Below are positions 52,122 through 60,438 of a DNA stretch of 64,000 nt, in pieces. The notes under the pieces are model-generated. The model did not search any database, was not told the DNA's origin, and worked only from the letters and a program-made list of their open reading frames with translations. Source of the stretch: Nocardioides exalbidus (GTDB taxonomy: Bacteria; Actinomycetota; Actinomycetes; Propionibacteriales; Nocardioidaceae). The position numbers and the translations under genes are program-made. The number at the start of each line of letters is the position of its first letter. Positions within the stretch are counted from its first letter, which is position 1. The stretch covers positions 2,728,001 to 2,792,000 of the forward strand of contig NZ_FNRT01000002.1 of the NCBI RefSeq assembly GCF_900105585.1, written 5' to 3'.

Positions 52122-52979
52122 ATGCGCGAGCTCGGCGTCAACACGTGGGTCTGGACCTCGCCCCTCACCGACGCGAGCGCCCCCGACCTGCTGCGACGGA
52201 TCGCCGGCATGGGATTCGACGCCGTCGAGCTGCCGCTCGAGACCGCCGGGGACCTGACGGTGGCGGCGCTCGCCGACGTGCTCGCCGAGACGGGCCTGAG
52301 GCCCTACGTCGTCGGGGCGATGGCACCCGGTCGCGACCTCGTCGACGCCGCCTGCGTCGGGGACACCCAGGACTACCTCCGCGCGTGCATCGACCTGGCC
52401 GCCGGCATCGGCGCCCGCTCGGTCTGCGGCCCGTTCTACGCCGCCACCGGCCGGGTCTGGCGGATGGACGCGGGGGAGCGGGAGGCGGCGTACGACGCCG
52501 TCCGCACGCACCTCGCACCCGTGGTCGACCACGCCGTCGCGCACGGCGTGCGACTCGGGGTCGAGCCGCTCAACCGCTACGAGACCTCGCTCGTCAACAC
52601 CGTCGACCAGGCGCTCACCGCGCTGGCCCCGCTGCTCGGCGAGGGCCTCGGGCTTGCCCTGGACTCCTACCACCTCAACATCGAGGAGCGCTCCAGCGCC
52701 GACGCGGTCCGCTCCGCCGGGGAGCACCTCGTCCACGTGCAGGTCTGCGGCAGCGACCGCGGCGCACCGGGTGGCGACCAGACCGACTGGCCGGCCCTCG
52801 TGGCGGCCCTCGACGACGTGGGCTACGGCGGCCCGCTCGTGATCGAGAGCTTCACCGCCGACAACGCCTCCATCGCCACCGCCGCCTCCATCTGGCGGCC
52901 GCTGGCGCCCACACAGGACGACCTGGCCCGCGACGGCCTGGCCTTCCTCCGTTCGCTCCCAGCAAGGAGAACGCCGTGA
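52122..52979 (+). CDS. Sugar phosphate isomerase/epimerase (TIM barrel), 1
   Basis: 285 residues, AP-endonuclease-2/xylose-isomerase-like fold. G-V-N-T-W-V-W at the start, G-F-D-A-V-E-L-P, V-E-P-L-N-R-Y-E (metal Glu near 150), L-D-S-Y-H-L-N, H-V-Q-V-C, and V-I-E-S-F near 250. Resembles tagatose/psicose-3-epimerase relatives. GGAAGG upstream of ATG 52122. The next gene overlaps by 4 bp. Confidence 0.88.
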   Translation: MRELGVNTWVWTSPLTDASAPDLLRRIAGMGFDAVELPLETAGDLTVAALADVLAETGLRPYVVGAMAPGRDLVDAACVGDTQDYLRACIDLAAGIGARSVCGPFYAATGRVWRMDAGEREAAYDAVRTHLAPVVDHAVAHGVRLGVEPLNRYETSLVNTVDQALTALAPLLGEGLGLALDSYHLNIEERSSADAVRSAGEHLVHVQVCGSDRGAPGGDQTDWPALVAALDDVGYGGPLVIESFTADNASIATAASIWRPLAPTQDDLARDGLAFLRSLPARRTP

Positions 52980-54121
52980 CCACACACGCCATCACAGGCC
53001 GCGAGCTGGGCGTCGCCGTCATCGGCTACGCCTTCATGGGCAAGGCGCACTCCCACGCCTGGCGCAACGTCGCCGCCCTGCACCCCGGCGCACCCGGCGT
53101 ACGCCAGCAGGTGCTGGTCGGACGCGACGCGGACGCCGTCACCGTCGCGGCCGCGCAGTTCGGCTGGGCCGAGTCGGCCACCGACTGGCACGCCGTGCTC
53201 GAGCGTGACGACATCGACGTCGTCGACGTCTGCGTCCCCGGCCACCTCCACGCGGAGGTCGCGATCGCCGCCCTCGAGGCCGGCAAGCACGTGATCGCCG
53301 AGAAGCCGCTCGCCAACACGATGGCGGAGGCCGAGAAGATGGTCGCCACCGCGCAGGCCGCCCGCGAGCGTGGTGTGCACTCGATGGTCGGGTTCAACTA
53401 CCGCCGGGTGCCCGCGCTCGCGCTGGCCCGCCAGCACGTCGCGGCCGGTCGCATCGGCGACGTGCGCCAGGTGCGCATCGCCTACCTCCAGGACTGGCTC
53501 GCCGACGAGGCCGCGCCGATGGTGTGGCGGCTGCGCCGCGAGCTCGCCGGGTCGGGCGCGCTGGGCGACCTCGCCTCGCACGCGGTCGACCAGGTCCGGT
53601 TCCTGCTCGGCCAGGAGGTCACCGGCGTCAACGCCCTGACCGAGACGTTCGTGACCCAGCGCGCCGGGACGTCCGGTCCGGAGGACGTGACCGTCGACGA
53701 CGCGGCCTGGAGCACGATGCGTACGTCCGGGGGTGCCGTGGTCAGCCTCGAGGTCACCCGGATGGCGACCTCGCGCAAGAACGCGCTGGGCATCGAGGTC
53801 TACGGCAGCACGGGCGCGATCCGCTTCGACCTCGAGCAGCTCAACCAGCTCGACGTCTGCCTCGACGGGGCCGACGCCTTCAGCCGGGTGATGGTCACCG
53901 AGCCTGGCGACCCCTACATCGACGGCTGGTGGCCCCCGGGACACGTGCTCGGCTGGGACGCTACGTTCACCCACCAGGCGTCCGACTTCCTCGCAGCCCT
54001 GGCAGCGGAGGAGGAGCCGACGCCGTCGTTCGAGGACGGGCTGGCCGTGCAGCGGGTGCTCGCCGCGATCGAGGCCAGCGCCGCGCAGGACGGCACGCAC
54101 GTACGAGTGGAGCAGATCTGA
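52976..54121 (+). CDS. Gfo/Idh/MocA family oxidoreductase
   Basis: 381 residues. Rossmann start [10 protein letters not shown] near 13 for NAD(P), the signature A-E-K-P-L-A-N near 105, and [14 protein letters not shown] [13 protein letters not shown] with catalytic-region His. It would oxidise a sugar or polyol, often inositol or a glycoside C3. Substrate unknown. GTG overlaps the previous stop. Confidence 0.92.
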   Translation: MTTHAITGRELGVAVIGYAFMGKAHSHAWRNVAALHPGAPGVRQQVLVGRDADAVTVAAAQFGWAESATDWHAVLERDDIDVVDVCVPGHLHAEVAIAALEAGKHVIAEKPLANTMAEAEKMVATAQAARERGVHSMVGFNYRRVPALALARQHVAAGRIGDVRQVRIAYLQDWLADEAAPMVWRLRRELAGSGALGDLASHAVDQVRFLLGQEVTGVNALTETFVTQRAGTSGPEDVTVDDAAWSTMRTSGGAVVSLEVTRMATSRKNALGIEVYGSTGAIRFDLEQLNQLDVCLDGADAFSRVMVTEPGDPYIDGWWPPGHVLGWDATFTHQASDFLAALAAEEEPTPSFEDGLAVQRVLAAIEASAAQDGTHVRVEQI

Positions 54122-55131
54122 TGACCCGTCCCTTCACGCTCTTCACGGGCCAGTGGACCGACCTCCCGCTCGACGAGGTCGCCCGCCTCGCCGCCGCGTG
54201 GGGCTACGACGGCCTCGAGGTCGCGGTCTCCGGCGAGCACCTCGACGCGTGGCGCTGGGACGACGACGACTACGTCGCCGAGCGGCTCGGCATCCTCGAG
54301 GAGCACGGCCTCCAGCTGCACGCGATCTCCAACCACCTCACCGGCCAGGCGATCTGCGACGACCCGATCGACTTCCGCCACCAGGCGATCGTGCGCGAGC
54401 GCGTGTGGGGCGACGGTGACCCCGAGGGCGTGCGCCAGCGCGCGGCCGAGGAGATGAAGCTGACCGCGCGGCTCGCGCAGAAGCTGGGCGTGAAAACCGT
54501 CGTCGGCTTCACCGGGTCCTCGATCTGGCAGTACGTCGCGATGTTCCCGCCGGTGCCCGCGGAGCGGATCGAGGCCGGCTACCAGGACTTCGCAGACCGC
54601 TGGAACCCGATCCTCGACGTCTTCGACGAGTGCGGCGTGCGGTTCGCCCACGAGGTGCACCCGTCCGAGATCGCCTACGACTACTGGACCACGCGCCGCG
54701 CCCTCGACGCGATCGGCAACCGCCCGGCGTTCGGCATCAACTGGGACCCCAGCCACATGCTCTGGCAGGGCATCGACCCGGTCGCGTTCATCACCGACTT
54801 CGCCGACCGGATCTACCACGTCGATTGCAAGGACACCCGGATGCGGATGGGCGGCGGCCGCAACGGCATCCTCTCCTCGCACCTGCCGTGGGACGACCCG
54901 CGCCGCGGGTGGACGTTCGTGTCGACCGGGCACGGCGACATCCCGTGGGAGGACTGCTTCCGCACCCTCACCGCGATCGGCTACGACGGCCCGATCTCGG
55001 TCGAGTGGGAGGACGCCGGGATGGACCGGCTCCGCGGGGCGCCCGAGGCGCTGGCGCACCTGCGCGCGCTCGACTTCGACCCGCCTGCGGTGTCGTTCGA
55101 CGCGAACTTCAGCAAGCAGTCCGACGGCTGA
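54121..55131 (+). CDS. Sugar phosphate isomerase/epimerase (TIM barrel), 2
   Basis: 336 residues. W-G-Y-D-G-L-E-V-A near 27, H-A-I-S-N-H-L, H-E-V-H-P-S-E (metal Glu near 180), N-W-D-P-S-H-M, Y-H-V-D-C-K-D and S-V-E-W-E-D near 300. Often found paired with a Gfo/Idh dehydrogenase in polyol or 3-keto-sugar pathways. ATG shares one base with the previous stop. It ends the operon. Confidence 0.9.
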   Translation: MTRPFTLFTGQWTDLPLDEVARLAAAWGYDGLEVAVSGEHLDAWRWDDDDYVAERLGILEEHGLQLHAISNHLTGQAICDDPIDFRHQAIVRERVWGDGDPEGVRQRAAEEMKLTARLAQKLGVKTVVGFTGSSIWQYVAMFPPVPAERIEAGYQDFADRWNPILDVFDECGVRFAHEVHPSEIAYDYWTTRRALDAIGNRPAFGINWDPSHMLWQGIDPVAFITDFADRIYHVDCKDTRMRMGGGRNGILSSHLPWDDPRRGWTFVSTGHGDIPWEDCFRTLTAIGYDGPISVEWEDAGMDRLRGAPEALAHLRALDFDPPAVSFDANFSKQSDG

Positions 55132-55141
55132 CGGCTCGCCC

Positions 55142-55147
55142 TAGACT
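55142..55147 (+). promoter_or_regulatory. -10 box (TAGACT) before duplicated start of DUF1707 gene
   Basis: TAGACT, 7 nt, then the first ATG at 55155. That ATG opens a 5-codon frame (M-R-G-L-P, stop) overlapping the true ATG 55169 as ATGA. Confidence 0.45.
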
Positions 55148-55154
55148 CCCGGCC

Positions 55155-55180
55155 ATGAGGGGGTTGCCATGAGGGGGTTC
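55155..55180 (+). repeat. 14-bp duplication of the start region
   Basis: CCATGAGGGGGTT occurs twice, 14 bp apart (55153 and 55167). The first copy gives a short leader frame, the second the DUF1707 gene start. Confidence 0.8.
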
Positions 55181-56026
55181 CGGGCGAAGGACTCGGACCG
55201 TGAGCGCTACGTCGACCTGATCGAGGCGGCGTACGCCGACGGCCAGCTCGGCGACGCCGACCGCGAGCTCCGCGTCGGTCGGGCGCTCTCGGCCGAGACG
55301 CTCGACGAGCTCGAGACGCTCACCCGCGACCTGCAGCGGCCGGGTGTCCCGCCGCCGTCTCCGGGGACGGTCCCGGGCCAGGCCCCGCACGCCTACGTCC
55401 GCTCGCGCTCCGGGCGTCGTCCGCGACCGGCGCTGATCGGCCTGGTGGTCGCCGGGGTGGCGCTGGTGGTGGTCGGCCTGGTCACCACGCTGGTCGTGGT
55501 GATGTCGGCGACCGTGACCTCGGTGTCCGTGGACTCCGGGAGGGCGACCGCCACTGCCGCACCGATCGAGGGGACCGGCGCGCCCGCGTTCGCCTTCACC
55601 GCTGCGTCCGTGCGTCGTTTCGTGAGGGGCTACGAGGACAAGTTCGGCACCCTGGAGGCCTACGAGGTCTCGTTCTTCCCCGACCGGATCCAGGCGCAGG
55701 TCCCGGTGCGCGGCTCCAGGCCGCGGATGGAGCGCTGGGCGTGGAACGGCGAGTGGCGCCAGGACACGCAGGCCGCGGCGGTGGCCGGTCCCTACCAGCG
55801 TGTCGACCTCGGTGCGGTCGACGTACGCCGCCTCGTCGCCAACGTCGCCACCGCACGCAAGACCCTCGGCGTGGAGAAGGCCCGCTTCACCCACGCGGTC
55901 CTGATCCGCTGGGGCGACGGGCCGACCGAGATCGACATCTACGTCGGCAACGACTTCGGCGAGACCGCCTACCTCAGCAGCACGCCCGCAGGACAGGTGA
56001 CGCGGCGGATCCCCTCCTCGGCGTGA
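55169..56026 (+). CDS. DUF1707 (SHOCT-like) membrane protein
   Basis: 285 residues. DUF1707 domain in the first 55 residues (R-A-K-D-S-D-R-E-R then A-Y-A-D-G-Q-L), Pro-rich linker, one membrane helix (I-G-L-V-V-A-G-V-A-L-V-V-V-G near 100), then an extracellular domain of about 160 residues with no recognised family. DUF1707 proteins are common in actinobacteria and of unknown function. ATG 55169 is the start that keeps the domain in frame. Confidence 0.85.
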   Translation: MRGFRAKDSDRERYVDLIEAAYADGQLGDADRELRVGRALSAETLDELETLTRDLQRPGVPPPSPGTVPGQAPHAYVRSRSGRRPRPALIGLVVAGVALVVVGLVTTLVVVMSATVTSVSVDSGRATATAAPIEGTGAPAFAFTAASVRRFVRGYEDKFGTLEAYEVSFFPDRIQAQVPVRGSRPRMERWAWNGEWRQDTQAAAVAGPYQRVDLGAVDVRRLVANVATARKTLGVEKARFTHAVLIRWGDGPTEIDIYVGNDFGETAYLSSTPAGQVTRRIPSSA

Positions 56027-56069
56027 GACATCCGACACCGACGCCGTGGGCGGTCGACGGTGCGGCACC

Positions 56070-57110
56070 ATGTCGGGCATGAAGACCAACGCCGGCAACT
56101 TCTTCGAGGACTTCACCGTCGGGCAGGTGATCGAGCACGCGACGCCGCGGACGATCACCGAGGGCGACCGGGCGCTCTACGGCGCGATCTACCCGACGCG
56201 CTTCGCAGTCCCGTCGTCCGCGGAGTTCGCCGCATCCGTCGGTCTGGCGCCGCACCCGGTCGAGGAGCTGGTCGGCTTCCACGTGGCCTTCGGCAAGACC
56301 GTCCCCGACGTCTCGCTCAACGCGGTGGCCAACCTCGGCTACGCCGAGTGCCGCTTCCACCTGCCCGTCGTCCCGGGCGACACGCTGAGCACGCGCTCCG
56401 AGGTCATCGGGCTCAAGGAGAACTCCCACGGCCGGACCGGCGTGGTGTGGGTCCGCTCGACCGCGACCAACCAGCGCGGCGAGGTCGCCGTCGACTGGGC
56501 GCGCTGGGTGATGGTCCACAAGCGCTCGGAGTCCTCGCCCGCGCCCGAGACGGTCGTCCCGACGCTGGCCGACGCGGTCGCCGCCGCCGACCTCGTGGTG
56601 CCCGCCGGCCTCGACTTCTCGTCGTACGACACCGCTGCCTCCGGCTCGCCGCACACCTTCGACGACTACGAGGTGGGGGAGCGGATCGACCACGTCGACG
56701 GCGTGACGCTCACCGACGCCGAGCACATGATGGCCACCCGGCTGTGGCAGAACACCGCGAAGGTGCACTTCTCCACCGAGGCCCGGCCCGACGGCCGCCG
56801 CCTCGTCTACGGCGGCCACGTCATCTCGCTCGCCCGGGCGCTGTCGTTCAACGGACTGGCCAACGCCCAGCTGGTCGCCGCCATCAACGCCGGTGCCCAC
56901 GTGGCCCCGGCCTTCGCCGGCGACACGGTCTACGCGTGGTCGGAGGTGCTCGACCGCGCGCAGGTCGACGCCCCCGGTGTCGGGGCGCTCCGGCTCCGGC
57001 TCGTCGCGACCGCGGGCCGCGACGAGTCGATGACGCTCCGCGGCGACGACCAGAAGTACGCCCCCGGCGTGCTGCTCGACCTCGACTACTGGGCGTTCGT
57101 CCCGCGCTGA
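56070..57110 (+). CDS. MaoC-family hydratase, mesaconyl-CoA hydratase-like
   Basis: 346 residues (343 from ATG 56079). Two hot-dog repeats; the N-terminus K-T-N-A-G-N-F-F-E-D-F and A-T-P-R-T-I-T-E-G-D-R-A-L-Y are close in wording to beta-methylmalyl-CoA dehydratase (Mcd) of the ethylmalonyl-CoA pathway. It would hydrate an enoyl-CoA such as mesaconyl-C1-CoA; without neighbours of that pathway the substrate is tentative. Followed by a long hairpin. Confidence 0.8.
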   Translation: MSGMKTNAGNFFEDFTVGQVIEHATPRTITEGDRALYGAIYPTRFAVPSSAEFAASVGLAPHPVEELVGFHVAFGKTVPDVSLNAVANLGYAECRFHLPVVPGDTLSTRSEVIGLKENSHGRTGVVWVRSTATNQRGEVAVDWARWVMVHKRSESSPAPETVVPTLADAVAAADLVVPAGLDFSSYDTAASGSPHTFDDYEVGERIDHVDGVTLTDAEHMMATRLWQNTAKVHFSTEARPDGRRLVYGGHVISLARALSFNGLANAQLVAAINAGAHVAPAFAGDTVYAWSEVLDRAQVDAPGVGALRLRLVATAGRDESMTLRGDDQKYAPGVLLDLDYWAFVPR

Positions 57111-57120
57111 GCCGCCGGTG

Positions 57121-57174
57121 GGGCGGTGAGTGAGCCACATTTCCGGCGGCCGGAAGGTGGCTGGGTCACCGCCC
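57121..57174. terminator. Long bidirectional hairpin between convergent genes
   Basis: Outer stem GGGCGGTGA / TCACCGCCC (9 bp) plus inner AGCCAC/GTGGCT and TTCCGG/CCGGAA pairs make about 21 bp. The stop codon of the minus-strand sulfotransferase lies in the second arm. A related inverted copy is at 57211-57256. Confidence 0.75.
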
Positions 57175-58281
57175 GCCGGTGAGTCGTCGCAGGACACGCC
57201 CGAGGGCGGTGCGTGAACCACCTTCGGGCGGCTCGGAATGTGGCTCACTCACCGCTCCGCCGCCCGCAGGCTCGGCCCGAGCCAGCAGCTCGGCCGCGAG
57301 GAATTCCTGGGCGACCGCGAGCACCTCGGAGTCGGGTACGGCATCGGGGTCGACGCCGGCGCTCGGCGCGGGGTCGGGCCGGAGGTCGTCGAGGTCGCCG
57401 ACGACGTGCCAGGGCGCGGCCGCGAGCTCGTCGACCATCCGGTTGCCGCGCTCGACGAGCCAGGCGTGCATGTCGGGCGCGAGGGCGATCCGCTGGGCCG
57501 GCGCGCCGCCGAGGCGCGGCTCCATGAACGCCTTCACCCGCCGCGAGAGCGCGACGTCGAGGTGGGCGTTGCGGAAGTGCGCGTTGACCGCGCGGTGGAA
57601 GGCGATCTCGGCGGGCGCGAGGGTCTCGTTGGCGACCGGCGCGTCGAGGTCGAGGCCGAAGTCCTCGATGTCGAGCAGCGCGCACGTGCGCCGCCACAGC
57701 AGGTCGCGGTCGGCGCCCGGACGGGGGAGGGGTACGACGTGCACGTGCTCGGGCGGCACGCCGTCGGTCCACCGCTCGAGGATCCTCGGCACGTCCTGGT
57801 GGTGCCAGAAGTTGAAGTCGGGGTCGTCCTTGGCGACGCGGGTGAAGAACCTCCGCAGCGTGCTCGGTGACCCGTGCTTGACCCGCTGCTGCCACGCGCT
57901 GGGCACCTGCCGGACGAGGTCGCGCGCCGTGACGACGACGTGGACCTCCTCGGCCACGCCACGCAGGCGTGCGAGGGCGGCGGTCGCGGACACGTGCGAC
58001 GCCTCGACCAGCTGCTCCTGGCTGATCAGGGCGTCGCCGTCGAAGGGCTCGACCTCCTCGACCAGGCGGTCCCACGCGCCGAGCTGGCGGTCCGTCATCG
58101 TGGCGAGCACGGCCTCGTTGGCCCGCACCACGGCGGACGCCTGGAACTGCACGTCGGCCGACGCCCCCGGGAGCAGCAGCCACTGGTCGGCGAGCGCGGT
58201 GGCGTTGTGCCACCACAGGCTCTGGAGGTAGGTCGTGCCGGACTTCGGGGTGCCGATGTGCACGAAGACGCGCTGCGCCAT
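57166..58281 (-). CDS. Sulfotransferase family protein, copy 2
   Basis: 371 residues. PAPS loop H-I-G-T-P-K-S-G-T-T-Y-L-Q at 8-20, V-V-T-A-R-D-L near 115 and Q-R-V-K-H-G-S. The last 20 residues (S-E-P-H-S-E-P-P-E-G-G-S) are encoded by a repeat element, so the C-terminus was extended by it. ATG shares one base with the stop of the next paralogue. Confidence 0.88.
   Translation of the reverse strand: MAQRVFVHIGTPKSGTTYLQSLWWHNATALADQWLLLPGASADVQFQASAVVRANEAVLATMTDRQLGAWDRLVEEVEPFDGDALISQEQLVEASHVSATAALARLRGVAEEVHVVVTARDLVRQVPSAWQQRVKHGSPSTLRRFFTRVAKDDPDFNFWHHQDVPRILERWTDGVPPEHVHVVPLPRPGADRDLLWRRTCALLDIEDFGLDLDAPVANETLAPAEIAFHRAVNAHFRNAHLDVALSRRVKAFMEPRLGGAPAQRIALAPDMHAWLVERGNRMVDELAAAPWHVVGDLDDLRPDPAPSAGVDPDAVPDSEVLAVAQEFLAAELLARAEPAGGGAVSEPHSEPPEGGSRTALGRVLRRLTGGR
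57211..57256 (-). repeat. Inverted copy of the 57121 hairpin repeat inside a coding sequence
   Basis: About 45 bp resembling 57119-57160 in reverse complement (shared GCGGTGAGTGAGCCACATT and GAAGGTGG). It can also fold on itself (GTGA..CCAC / GTGG..TCAC). It lies in the 3' end of the sulfotransferase gene. Confidence 0.7.
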
Positions 58282-59294
58282 CAGGGCTCCTGCTCGATCA
58301 TCCGGGCGACCACGGTCGTCGCGACGGCCAGCAGCTCCCCGTCGGAGGCCTGGTCGGGGGTGCGGCCCGAGCGGGGGTCGGCGGGCAGCAGGTCGGTGAG
58401 CTCGCCCACGACGTCGTACTGCCCCTCGCGGAGCGCGGCCACCATCTCCTCGGACCGCTCGCGCACCCACCCGGCGTGCTTGGCGGGCAGCACGAACGGC
58501 TCCTTCGGCGCGCTCCCGGCGAGCAGGTCGCGCGCGAAGGCGCCCTTGGTCAGCCGGGTGAGCGCCACGGACCGTCGCTCGCGGGGGATGACCGTGTTGA
58601 CCCGCCGGAGCAGCTCGGCCTCGACGATCGAGAGCGAGTCGTTGGGCAGCCTCGGGTCGGTGTCGAGGCCGCCCACGTCGACGCCGAGGACCGACGCGGT
58701 GCGCAGCCAGAGCTCGTCGCGATCCGCGCCCGGGGGAGGTACGACGACGAGGTGCACGCGTTCGCCCGGCAGGTCGGCCGCCCAGCGGTCGAGGATGCCG
58801 ACGACGTCCTGGTAGCGCCAGAACTTCTGGTCGTCGTCGCCCCTCCGGACCGTCGCCAGGAACTTCCGGTAGGGCTGGCGGGCGCCCTGCTTGACGCGCT
58901 GCTGCCAGGCCGACGGGAGCACCCGGCCGAGGTCGCGCACGGTCACCACGAGGTGGACCTCGTCGGCCGCGGCGGCGAGGTCGGCCAGCGCGGCGGCGGC
59001 CGCGTCGGCCGTGGAGTCGGAGAAGTGCTCGTGGCTGATCAGCACGTCGCCGTCCCACGCGCGCGTTTCGGCGACGAGCCGTCGCCACACGTCGCGGTCG
59101 GCCGGGTCGAGGTCGTCGACGATGACGTCCATCCCCTTGACCAGGGCGGCCGCGTGGAAGTGGTCGCGCAGCGCCTCACCCGGCAGCAGCAGCCCGCGGT
59201 CGCGGAGGGCGTCGCGGTGGCGCCACCACAGGTCCTGCAGGTAGGTGGTGCCGGACTTGGCGGTCCCGCAGTGGAGGAACACGCGGCGAGCCAT
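58281..59294 (-). CDS. Sulfotransferase family protein, copy 3
   Basis: 337 residues. PAPS loop H-C-G-T-A-K-S-G-T-T-Y-L-Q at 8-20, then D-L-W-W, V-V-T-V-R-D-L-G near 118 and Q-R-V-K-Q-G-A-R. Close in layout to copy 2 just downstream (tandem duplication). ATG 59294 is preceded by TAGGAT with 6 nt spacing; probable leaderless operon of two. Confidence 0.88.
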   Translation of the reverse strand: MARRVFLHCGTAKSGTTYLQDLWWRHRDALRDRGLLLPGEALRDHFHAAALVKGMDVIVDDLDPADRDVWRRLVAETRAWDGDVLISHEHFSDSTADAAAAALADLAAAADEVHLVVTVRDLGRVLPSAWQQRVKQGARQPYRKFLATVRRGDDDQKFWRYQDVVGILDRWAADLPGERVHLVVVPPPGADRDELWLRTASVLGVDVGGLDTDPRLPNDSLSIVEAELLRRVNTVIPRERRSVALTRLTKGAFARDLLAGSAPKEPFVLPAKHAGWVRERSEEMVAALREGQYDVVGELTDLLPADPRSGRTPDQASDGELLAVATTVVARMIEQEP

Positions 59295-59300
59295 GTCCTG

Positions 59301-59306
59301 ATCCTA
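59301..59306 (-). promoter_or_regulatory. -10 box (TAGGAT) of the sulfotransferase pair
   Basis: TAGGAT on the minus strand, 6 nt before ATG 59294. Divergent from the box at 59316. Confidence 0.45.
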
Positions 59307-59315
59307 GGGAACCGG

Positions 59316-59321
59316 CAGACT
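59316..59321 (+). promoter_or_regulatory. -10 box (CAGACT) of the methyltransferase gene
   Basis: CAGACT, 6 nt, then ATG 59328. Confidence 0.35.
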
Positions 59322-59327
59322 CCTCCC

Positions 59328-60140
59328 ATGGCCTGGGACCGCGAGTTCTTCTACGACACCTACCCGCGCGTCGAGGAGGCGTTCGCCGCGCGGCTCGACG
59401 AGAGCCTCGCCCCGCGCGACCCGTCGGTCCTGCTCCAGGTCGTGCGCGAGCTCGACCTGCGCCCCGACAGCCGGGCCGTCGACGTCGGGTGCGGCGAGGG
59501 CGCACACGCCTTCCGGCTCGCCACGCACTTCGGCCTCCGCGTCCTCGGCATCGACCCCGTCCAGCGCCACCTCGACCTCGCCCGCGAGGCGCGGCGCGAG
59601 CTGGCCGCCGACATCGCCTCACGCGTGTCCTTCGAGCGGGGCTCGGCGACGCACGTGCCCGCCCACGACTCCACCCTCGACCTGGTCTGGTGCCGCGACG
59701 TGATGGTGCACGTCGACCACCCGGCGGACGCGTTCGCGGAGTTCGCCCGCGTGCTGCGCCCGGGTGGGTACGTCGTCTCCTACCAGGTCGTCGGCACCGA
59801 CCTGCTGGGTGCCGAGGAGGCGCTCGACCTGTTCGACGTGATGGGCGTGGTGCCCACCTCGGCCGACCCCGTCGTCGTCGACGAGGCCATCGCCGCCTCC
59901 GGCCTGCACGTCGTCGACACGATCGACCTCGCCGACGAGTGGGGAGAGGCGGCACAGGAGGACGACGGGAGCGCGGGGCGCGCGCTCCTCCACCTCGCCC
60001 GGCTGCTGCGCGACCCGGAGCGCTACCGCGGCGAGTTCGGCGACGCGGCGTACGACGTCATGGTCGGCGACTGCCGCTGGCAGGTCTACAAGATGGCGGG
60101 CAAGCTCGCCGGGCGCGTGGACGTGCTGCAGAAGCCCTGA
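59328..60140 (+). CDS. Class I SAM-dependent methyltransferase
   Basis: 270 residues. Motif I A-V-D-V-G-C-G-E-G near 50, G-I-D-P near 73, and L-D-L-V-W-C-R-D-V-M-V-H-V near 118, then R-V-L-R-P-G-G-Y-V-V-S. Substrate unknown. Divergent from the sulfotransferases; a shared role in modifying a surface product is possible. Confidence 0.88.
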   Translation: MAWDREFFYDTYPRVEEAFAARLDESLAPRDPSVLLQVVRELDLRPDSRAVDVGCGEGAHAFRLATHFGLRVLGIDPVQRHLDLAREARRELAADIASRVSFERGSATHVPAHDSTLDLVWCRDVMVHVDHPADAFAEFARVLRPGGYVVSYQVVGTDLLGAEEALDLFDVMGVVPTSADPVVVDEAIAASGLHVVDTIDLADEWGEAAQEDDGSAGRALLHLARLLRDPERYRGEFGDAAYDVMVGDCRWQVYKMAGKLAGRVDVLQKP

Positions 60141-60222
60141 GCCAGCCGTAAGTCGGTGGCCCTCGTCGGTCGTCTTTGGCAAGGTGGCAGCACCCGAACG
60201 CAGACGGATCCCAGGAGGACCC

Positions 60223-60408
60223 ATGGCTGATCAGGACCCCAACGCCGACATCAAGGCGAAGATGCGGGAGGCCCTCGATCGCAAGAAGGGCCACCACCAT
60301 CCCGACGACAGCGCCGGCTCGCACGAGAAGGCCCACGGCTCGGAGATCAACGACAAGAACGTCGCCAAGCCGATGCACCGCCGCAAGGCCGGTGGCGGCG
60401 GCGCCTGA
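60223..60408 (+). CDS. DUF5302 family small protein
   Basis: 61 residues, highly charged: D-I-K-A-K-M-R-E-A-L-D-R-K-K and K-A-H-G-S-E-I-N and M-H-R-R-K-A-G-G. This matches the small actinobacterial DUF5302 proteins; function unknown. AGGAGGA upstream of ATG 60223 sets the start. Confidence 0.82.
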   Translation: MADQDPNADIKAKMREALDRKKGHHHPDDSAGSHEKAHGSEINDKNVAKPMHRRKAGGGGA

Positions 60409-60438
60409 CCCGTGTGACCACGCGTCGGCGGGCGTCCC

